Positions 12,727 to 18,229 of a DNA stretch of 18,229 nt are shown piece after piece. The stretch covers positions 1 to 18,229 of the forward strand of contig CALPUT020000012.1 of assembly GCA_943326825.2 (NCBI GenBank). Direction: 5' to 3'. The first letter of the stretch is position 1, and each line of letters begins with the position of its first letter. The notes under the pieces were generated by a model. The model saw only the letters and a program-made list of their open reading frames with translations. It was not told the DNA's origin and made no database searches. A program made the translations under genes and the position numbers. This DNA is from Chryseobacterium gleum (GTDB lineage Bacteria; Bacteroidota; Bacteroidia; Flavobacteriales_D; Crocinitomicaceae).

Positions 12727-15384
12727 TCAATAATGTTCCATATAAAAATCTTCGTATTCCTGTAATTTTTTCGTTTCGAAAAGAATACGCATATTTTCTT
12801 GAGTAATGACCATTATTTTAGCTTTTTGTAATTCGAATAAGTGTTTACGTGTGTTATGGAATACTCGAACGTAATCTTTTGCTTTTAAATCAGTATCAAA
12901 CTCTTGAATTAAGACTAAACTTTCTTCATCAGTATAGATTTTTGAGCTAATTTTTAATTTGTCGCGACTGTAAAACTCACGATTAAAATCTGAAATTTTT
13001 GTTTTAGCAGCACTAGAAGTCTCGTCTTTACCTACAAACACGATAACCCATTGTTTTACTTTGTCGTTATAGTTATACAACGATTTTTTATTGAAATCAA
13101 CAACCTCATTTTTAGAGAAACCATCTTTCAATATTTTTAATAATTCTTGTGCTCTTGTTGATTCTGGAGTTTGAGGGTATTCTGCTATCAAACGATTTAA
13201 AACAGGCACCATTTCTTGCTTGTTGTCCGAAATTTCTCCGATACACATTGCTTTTAATAAGAAGTATTTAGAGCGATAAATATTACTTTTTTCATTTTCT
13301 ATTACAATATCAGCTTTTGCAATTACTGGATAATATAATCTTCTATTGTAACGATCTAAAATGGATAAATATTCTTTTTCAGAAACGGCATCCATTTCTT
13401 TTTTCTTTAAAAAGAAATCAGGATCTCTCAAGAAATTTGCATAATCTGAATTTGGAAAATGATTCATGATATAATCCTTATATTCAGAAGCTTTAGCCTC
13501 GTTTGTTTTCTCATTGATTCTGTACAATTGAAATGCTGATAATAAGTCAACATTGCTTTTTGTTTGATGATCCAAAACGATATTAAATTCCTTAACCGCC
13601 ATCGGAACTTCAAAAAGTTGATCTTTATAAATTACTCCAGCATCGTAATGTGATTGCAAAGAAAGTTCAACTGAAGCCGCCATTGCAGAATCAGTTAAAG
13701 GTAGATTTTTCATTAAGTTTTCTACTGTTAAGGTATCTTTCTTTTCTTCAACTTCTGAGACCAATGTATCACCATTTTCATTTACTTTTATGTTAATGGC
13801 CATCACTATTTTTTCACTTCTTCTCCAATCATCTTCATTTTCACGAGTTCCCCAAATCTTTTTAAACTCTTCAAATCCTTCAGTTCGAGCTTTTGTATTC
13901 GTGAAATACCATTTACTCCCATTTCCATTATTGGTAGCAACAGTCTGATTTTGTTGTAATTCTCGAAGTCTTTCAGCTTCTAGTTTTTTACGTTTTTCTT
14001 CGTCTTCTTTCGTTTTTTTAATTACATATTTAACGAAATTTTCACGTTCGCTTTCAGGCATTTTAGCCACTTTTTGAATACTATCTTGGTAATTAGCCGT
14101 TTCAACTGCTTTTACTAAATCAGCTAATTTTAATGCTTTATTTCGAATGCCATCAGCATTTGGATAATCATCTTTAATGACTGCTGCGCATTCTTTGTAA
14201 TATTTTTGTGCTTGAACGTAATCTCTTTCTTTGTAGGATAAATCTCCTAATTTCTCATACGACATTCCTTTTTGGCGAACATTCGTTGTAGAATAAAAAG
14301 TAGATTTAGTCAAGTAATCTTTAGCTTCTACAATGTTATTGTTTTGGATGTCAATTTCAGCTAAAGCATAATAAATTTGATCTTTGTACTCAGCATTTTT
14401 AGCATCCTTCAGCATTTTAATCAAATCTTTGCGAAGCGAAGGTGTATTTCCAAGAAATGCTCTTTTGATTCGAGCATTGAATGCCATTTCGTATTTTACA
14501 TTATATTTTAATACCTTTCCATAGTGATCAGATGCTGCTGAACGTTGTCCTTCTTGCTCATATAATTGACCTAAAATGAAATGAACTCTAGCTTTATCGG
14601 TTTGTTTTTTAGCATACTGTAGCGAACCTTCCAACAAAATTATTGCTTCTTTGAACTCTTTCTTTTTTAGACATAAATCTGCTTTTGTCAGTTCAAAATC
14701 AAAGTGAATTCGTTGGGGGAATTTTGCTGGTTTATCTTTTTTATTTTCTTTTTTAGATGATTTTTCGCTCTTTTCAGCTTTTTCTTCTTTCTTTTTCGCA
14801 ATTTCTTCTTCTTCAGTTTTTATTACTTTATCTAAGAGCATTAAATTGAAATTGGCCTCTGTAAATTTATTAGTAGCAATATTTATTTTAGCTAACCAAA
14901 GCTCACTTATGAAAATGGATGGGTCATTTTCATAGAATTTTTTAACGAATTGAAATTTCTTGTAAGAACCTTCATAATCACGGCGATAATAATCTGCTTT
15001 ACCAATGGTAATCCAGTTTTCGTCAATCCAAGTATTGTATTCAGCTGTTTTTTGAGATGGTTTGTCATTGCTCGGCATACAGTGTTTTTGAATCACTTTT
15101 GTACATTTTGCAATGGCTGTGTCGATAGGTGAATACATATTTTTAACTTCATCTTCATTCGGTAATGCTTCTAAAGGTAAAAGTTTGTAATAATCTTCTT
15201 TTAAGTTTGTTTGGTAATCTGTTAACGCTATTTTCAATAATTCATTTGCGTTAAAATTTCCATTATATCGAGCGTTTAGACTGTGATAAGAACGATTGAT
15301 GAAAGTATTTCGTTCCGTAGAACAAGCAAAAATAAGTACAAAAAGAACCGTTAACTGAGAAATGTATTTTATATGTTTTTTCAT
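12727..15384 (-). CDS. porW: Type IX secretion system TPR lipoprotein PorW/SprE
   Basis: This 885-residue lipoprotein (lipobox I-F-A-C21) has repeated TPR-like helical pairs at about 128-180, 227-305 and 334-400. A conserved central block around 491-523 (K-W-Y-F-T-N, F-K-K-I-W-G-T-R-E-N-E-D-D-W-R-R-S) is characteristic of PorW/SprE. This protein is required for type IX secretion and gliding in relatives, and is thought to link the trans-envelope motor to the outer-membrane translocon. Length agrees with SprE (near 870 residues). Oddities are a Lys/Glu-rich low-complexity tract at 190-221 that interrupts the TPRs, and a charged helix at about 455-480. No other por/gld gene is adjacent. Function by family is secure; gliding in this organism is not shown. 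Confidence 0.9.
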   Translation of the reverse strand: MKKHIKYISQLTVLFVLIFACSTERNTFINRSYHSLNARYNGNFNANELLKIALTDYQTNLKEDYYKLLPLEALPNEDEVKNMYSPIDTAIAKCTKVIQKHCMPSNDKPSQKTAEYNTWIDENWITIGKADYYRRDYEGSYKKFQFVKKFYENDPSIFISELWLAKINIATNKFTEANFNLMLLDKVIKTEEEEIAKKKEEKAEKSEKSSKKENKKDKPAKFPQRIHFDFELTKADLCLKKKEFKEAIILLEGSLQYAKKQTDKARVHFILGQLYEQEGQRSAASDHYGKVLKYNVKYEMAFNARIKRAFLGNTPSLRKDLIKMLKDAKNAEYKDQIYYALAEIDIQNNNIVEAKDYLTKSTFYSTTNVRQKGMSYEKLGDLSYKERDYVQAQKYYKECAAVIKDDYPNADGIRNKALKLADLVKAVETANYQDSIQKVAKMPESERENFVKYVIKKTKEDEEKRKKLEAERLRELQQNQTVATNNGNGSKWYFTNTKARTEGFEEFKKIWGTRENEDDWRRSEKIVMAINIKVNENGDTLVSEVEEKKDTLTVENLMKNLPLTDSAMAASVELSLQSHYDAGVIYKDQLFEVPMAVKEFNIVLDHQTKSNVDLLSAFQLYRINEKTNEAKASEYKDYIMNHFPNSDYANFLRDPDFFLKKKEMDAVSEKEYLSILDRYNRRLYYPVIAKADIVIENEKSNIYRSKYFLLKAMCIGEISDNKQEMVPVLNRLIAEYPQTPESTRAQELLKILKDGFSKNEVVDFNKKSLYNYNDKVKQWVIVFVGKDETSSAAKTKISDFNREFYSRDKLKISSKIYTDEESLVLIQEFDTDLKAKDYVRVFHNTRKHLFELQKAKIMVITQENMRILFETKKLQEYEDFYMEHY

Positions 15385-15424
15385 TATTACTTTTTCAATA
15401 TGCTTTTCGAAACTTATACAAACT

Positions 15425-15432
15425 CAAAAATA
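15425..15432 (-). promoter_or_regulatory. -7 box of porW
   Basis: On the minus strand this is TATTTTTG, matching TAnnTTTG, 40 nt before the porW ATG. It lies just downstream of the YebC-family terminator, as expected for a separate transcript. No -33 TTG at standard spacing. Confidence 0.42.
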
Positions 15433-15468
15433 GGCAATTTATTATATTTTAAACTTATATAATACAAA

Positions 15469-15501
15469 AAATGCTGTCTGATTGAAATCAAGACAGCATT
15501 T
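15469..15501 (-). terminator. Rho-independent terminator of the YebC-family gene
   Basis: Arms AAATGCTGTCT (15469-15479) and AGACAGCATTT (15491-15501) form an 11-bp GC-containing stem, extendable through GATT/AATC pairs across a single bulge. On the minus strand it is followed by a T-rich run ending the transcript, 18 nt past the YebC-family stop. It is the clearest intrinsic terminator in the window. Confidence 0.85.
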
Positions 15502-15519
15502 ATAAATTATTTATTTTAA

Positions 15520-16227
15520 TTAAGCGATATTCGTAAACACTTGTTGAATATCGTCATCATCTTCAATACGATCTAACATTTTTTCAATGTCAACCAATTG
15601 TTCATCTGTAAATTCAACTGGTGAAGTAGGGATTCTTTGTAAATTTGATTTCACAACATTCACATTTAAATCTTCTAATGCTTTTGCAATTGTTCCGAAA
15701 GAAGTGTAATCTCCGTATACAAAGATTTTATCTTCAACAACTTCGATTTCTTCGCAACCTGCATCAATTAATTCTAATTCTAATTCTTCAGCGTCTAACT
15801 CAGCTTTTTCTAGTTCGAATACACATTTACGGTCAAACATAAATTCTAAAGAACCATTAGGAACAACACCCCCACCAGCTTTATTGAAATACATTTTCAC
15901 GTTGGCAACTGTTCTTGTTGGATTATCAGTAGCACATTCTACATATACTAAAACTCCATGAGGACCCTTACCTTCGTAGTTTACTTCCGTAAAAGCGGCA
16001 ATATCTTTTTGAGTCGCACGTTTAATTGCAGCATCGATATTGTCTTTCGGCATGTTTTCAGATTTCGCATTCTGAATAGCAGTTCTTAACTTACCATTCA
16101 TAGAAGGATCACTTCCGCCTTCTTTTGCTGCCATTGTAATAGCCTTTCCTAATTTAGGAAACACTTTAGACATTTTATCCCATCTTTTTTCTTTTGCCGC
16201 ACGGCGATATTCAAACGCTCTTCCCAT
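15520..16227 (-). CDS. YebC/PmpR-family DNA-binding or translation factor
   Basis: This 235-residue cytoplasmic protein starts M-G-R-A-F-E-Y-R-R-A-A-K-E-K-R-W. It has the family core G-K-A-I-T-M-A-A-K-E-G-G-S-D-P, N-A-K-S-E-N-M-P-K-D-N-I-D-A-A-I-K-R-A, Y-E-G-K-G-P-H-G-V, and T-D-N-P-T-R-T-V-A-N-V with G-S-L-E-F-M-F. The family was long annotated as transcriptional regulators; recent work links members to translation, easing ribosome stalling at proline-rich stretches, as with mitochondrial TACO1. I cannot tell from sequence which role applies. The MGRAFEY start is the variant common in Bacteroidota rather than the MAGHSKW form. The C-terminus is very acidic (E-D-D-D-D). A promoter box and a terminator show it is monocistronic. 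Confidence 0.95.
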   Translation of the reverse strand: MGRAFEYRRAAKEKRWDKMSKVFPKLGKAITMAAKEGGSDPSMNGKLRTAIQNAKSENMPKDNIDAAIKRATQKDIAAFTEVNYEGKGPHGVLVYVECATDNPTRTVANVKMYFNKAGGGVVPNGSLEFMFDRKCVFELEKAELDAEELELELIDAGCEEIEVVEDKIFVYGDYTSFGTIAKALEDLNVNVVKSNLQRIPTSPVEFTDEQLVDIEKMLDRIEDDDDIQQVFTNIA

Positions 16228-16249
16228 AGAACTGTATTTTTTTCTCGCG

Positions 16250-16257
16250 CAAATGTA
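16250..16257 (-). promoter_or_regulatory. -7 box of the YebC-family gene
   Basis: On the minus strand this is TACATTTG, the same octamer as the cyoE box, 22 nt before the ATG. No -33 TTG at standard spacing. Confidence 0.5.
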
Positions 16258-16405
16258 AACAAAATTTGAAATTTTGAAGGGTACATTTTCAATTTTGAAT
16301 CACTTTTATTTATTTTTCTTTTGCCTTAAAAGGATAATCCTAGTTAAATTTTAAACAATTGAATGAATATTGTTAAATTTTATATGAAATAAACCAAAGT
16401 TTGAC

Positions 16406-16413
16406 TATTTTTG
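16406..16413 (+). promoter_or_regulatory. -7 box of the saccharopine dehydrogenase-family gene
   Basis: TATTTTTG matches TAnnTTTG, 20 nt before the ATG at 16434. TATG at 16383-16386 is a one-mismatch -33 candidate with a 19-nt spacer. Confidence 0.5.
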
Positions 16414-16433
16414 TTTTATAATACTTTTTTGGA

Positions 16434-17777
16434 ATGAAAAATATATTGATTATTGGAGCGGGTATGTCATCATCTTCTCTTATTCGTTACTTATTAGACA
16501 ATTCAACTGCCTATAATTGGAAAGTAAAAGTTGTTGACCAAAACATTGATCTAGTAAAAATAAAAATCAATAATCATCCAAATGGTGAGGCGCTTTCGTT
16601 TAACGCTTTAGATGTCGTTGAAAGAAGACCTGAAATTGAAAAAGCTGATTTAGTAATCAGTATGTTGCCTGCTCGTTTTCATGTAGAAATTGCAAAAGAT
16701 TGTATTGATTTAAAAACTAATTTAATTACGCCTTCTTATATTTCACCTGAAATGAGAGCGCTTGATCAAGAAGCAAAAAACGCTGGTATCGTTATCATGA
16801 ATGAAATTGGTGTTGATCCAGGAATCGATCACATGAGTGCAATGAAAATCATCGATCATATCAATTCAATTGGTGGTACTATTCATAGTTTTAAATCTTA
16901 TTGCGGTGGATTAATTGCTCCAGAATCAGATAACAATCCATGGAATTATAAGTTCACTTGGAATCCTAGAAATGTAGTTTTGGCTGGTCAGGGTTCTGCT
17001 GCTTGTTTAAAAGAAGAAAATCAATTTAAATATATTCCTTACAATCAGGTATTTAATCGAATTGATCTAATGTCAATACCAGGTTACGGACAATTTGAAG
17101 GATATGCAAATAGAGATTCTTTGTCGTATCGTAAAATTTACGGTTTACAAACGATTCCAACTATTTTCAGAGGAACATTGAGAAGGCCAGGTTATTGTAA
17201 AGCTTGGGATATCTTTGTTCAATTAGGTTTAACAGATGATTCTTATAAAATGACAGAATCAGAAACGTTTACAGCTAGAGATTTTTTGAATGCATTTCTT
17301 CCGTTCAAAACAAATATTCCAGTAGAAGATAAATTTTTACTAGTGGTTAAAAATGATCAAGAAATTTTTGATAAAGTAAAATGGCTTGGATTATTTGATG
17401 GTGAAACAGTTATCGGTTTCGAAAATGCTTCTCCAGCACAATTATTAGAAAAAATATTAGTCAACAAATGGACGTTAGATCCACATGATAAAGACATGTT
17501 GGTAATGTTCCATGAGTTCGTTTATGACTTACACAATGAACGTCATAAAATCAATTCATACATGGTGAATATTGGTGAAGATTGTGTTTATACTTCAATG
17601 AGTAACACTGTAGGTTTACCAGCTGCAATTTGTGCTAAAATGATATTAAACGGAACGATCAATTTGACAGGTGTACAAATGCCAATTGCATCGGAAGTTT
17701 ACAATCCAATTTTAGATGAATTAGAAGAAAATGGAATTACGTTCTTCGAAGAAGAGATGGTCTTAGAAAACCACTAA
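16434..17777 (+). CDS. Saccharopine dehydrogenase family protein
   Basis: This 447-residue protein starts with a Rossmann fold: I-L-I-I-G-A-G-M-S-S-S at 4-14, with an acidic residue D35 ending the second strand (V-K-V-V-D), which favours NAD over NADP. It continues with V-I-S-M-L-P-A-R-F-H (74-83), then M-N-E-I-G-V-D-P-G-I-D-H-M (122-134), and a catalytic-domain block with S-Y-C-G-G-L-I-A-P-E (155-164) and N-P-W-N-Y-K-F-T-W-N-P. This is the pattern of saccharopine dehydrogenases/reductases, which interconvert saccharopine with lysine or with aminoadipate semialdehyde and glutamate. Length suits the glutamate-forming type. The exact reaction is inferred, since paralogues exist with other substrates. 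Its TAA overlaps the stop codon of the convergent hflX by 4 bp in total. Confidence 0.9.
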   Translation: MKNILIIGAGMSSSSLIRYLLDNSTAYNWKVKVVDQNIDLVKIKINNHPNGEALSFNALDVVERRPEIEKADLVISMLPARFHVEIAKDCIDLKTNLITPSYISPEMRALDQEAKNAGIVIMNEIGVDPGIDHMSAMKIIDHINSIGGTIHSFKSYCGGLIAPESDNNPWNYKFTWNPRNVVLAGQGSAACLKEENQFKYIPYNQVFNRIDLMSIPGYGQFEGYANRDSLSYRKIYGLQTIPTIFRGTLRRPGYCKAWDIFVQLGLTDDSYKMTESETFTARDFLNAFLPFKTNIPVEDKFLLVVKNDQEIFDKVKWLGLFDGETVIGFENASPAQLLEKILVNKWTLDPHDKDMLVMFHEFVYDLHNERHKINSYMVNIGEDCVYTSMSNTVGLPAAICAKMILNGTINLTGVQMPIASEVYNPILDELEENGITFFEEEMVLENH

Positions 17778-18229
17778 TACAAGAAATTATTGTAAGGATA
17801 ACGAACTTTAAAAATTCGTTTAACTTCTTCATAAAGCACTTCTTTTAATTCGTCAACATTGTCTTTTTCTTGAGCAGAAACGAATACACATTTTGTGTTG
17901 TTCAATTTAGACATCCATGTTTTTTTCAAATCTTCCAACGAATAATTCTCTGGTTTCATTGGACTTGGATCGTTTTCGTCCTTTTCTTCGTAATTGTATG
18001 CATCAATCTTATTGAAAACCAAAATAACCGGTTTTTCAGAATCATCAATTTCAGCTAACGTTTCGTTCACAACATTGTAATGGTCTTCAAAATTTAGATG
18101 CGAAATATCTAAAATATGAATCAATAAATCAGCTTCACGAACTTCATCTAATGTTGACTTAAATGATTCTACTAATTGATGCGGTAATTTTCTAATAAAT
18201 CCGACAGTATCAGTCAGTAAGAAAGGTAA
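17774..18229 (-). CDS. hflX: GTPase HflX, C-terminal part, truncated by the window edge
   Basis: The reverse strand is open from the right edge to a TAG at 17774, giving 151 residues that begin inside the GTPase domain. Visible motifs in order are G3 D-T-V-G-F-I-R-K-L-P-H-Q-L-V, the HflX-typical S-T-L-D-E-V-R-E-A-D, G4 N-K-I-D and G5 S-A-Q. HflX is a ribosome-binding GTPase that splits stalled or stressed 70S ribosomes. The G1 P-loop and the N-terminal domain lie outside the window. An acidic insertion after N-K-I-D (E-E-K-D-E-N-D-P) lengthens the loop before G5. The gene is convergent with the saccharopine dehydrogenase-family gene and shares its stop-codon bases. Confidence 0.93.
   Translation of the reverse strand, partial: LPFLLTDTVGFIRKLPHQLVESFKSTLDEVREADLLIHILDISHLNFEDHYNVVNETLAEIDDSEKPVILVFNKIDAYNYEEKDENDPSPMKPENYSLEDLKKTWMSKLNNTKCVFVSAQEKDNVDELKEVLYEEVKRIFKVRYPYNNFLY

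Noticed and set aside
17870..18058. Plus-strand open frame opposite hflX
   Set aside because: The reverse strand carries the HflX G3-G5 motifs; this frame is its shadow.

Overview
The window is AT-rich, has short leaders, and lacks Shine-Dalgarno-like sequences in front of most starts. Most transcription units carry a TAnnTTTG -7 box instead. Together with an outer-membrane beta-barrel/GLPGLI pair and a PorW/SprE lipoprotein of the type IX secretion system, this points to a Bacteroidota chromosome, most likely order Flavobacteriales. A Weeksellaceae-like member is my guess, not something the sequence proves. Most of the window looks like ordinary chromosome, with one toxin-antitoxin-like cassette and one decayed regulator.

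Layout. 1-1391: a two-domain Nfu-type Fe-S carrier (+) converges on an acyl-CoA thioesterase (-), with a perfect 18-bp hairpin between them. 1392-6767: a tight same-strand cluster for a haem-copper oxidase: haem O synthase, two subunit III paralogues, a small subunit IV-like membrane protein, two SCO-family proteins and a DUF420 membrane protein. Subunits I and II are not in the window, so this is the accessory and assembly half of the oxidase gene set. 6768-7212: no intact gene; it holds a C-terminal relic of an HxlR-family regulator (-), a 14-bp palindrome and two promoter-like boxes ahead of the next genes. 7213-8320: two overlapping YceI-family genes. 8330-9053: a HEPN/MNT (type VII toxin-antitoxin) pair on the minus strand. 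9155-12623: a GLPGLI-family protein translationally overlapped with a large CarboxypepD_reg/plug/beta-barrel outer-membrane protein. 12727-15384: PorW/SprE. 15520-16227: a YebC/PmpR-family protein with a clear intrinsic terminator. 16434-17777: a saccharopine-dehydrogenase-family enzyme. 17774-18229: the 3' part of hflX, running off the right edge.

How they work together. The oxidase cluster supplies the haem pathway (CyoE), copper or thiol handling (the SCO pair), membrane subunits and a probable assembly factor (DUF420). The YceI pair is exported and may carry isoprenoid-like lipids; a connection to respiration is only inferred from adjacency. The outer-membrane/GLPGLI pair and PorW concern the envelope and secretion. 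YebC and HflX act on translation or ribosomes.

The most unusual signals are these: (i) hydrophilic inserts in both subunit III paralogues that are built from internal repeats of 56 and 57 residues; (ii) an SCO protein that kept its CxxxC but has Tyr where its neighbour has the copper-binding His; (iii) the relic HxlR gene with a surviving palindrome in the YceI promoter region; (iv) a hairpin enclosing both stop codons of a convergent gene pair; and (v) a variant -7-like box (TAAACTTG) at matching distance from the starts of two otherwise promoterless genes. I saw no tRNA, rRNA, CRISPR array, insertion sequence or phage gene.
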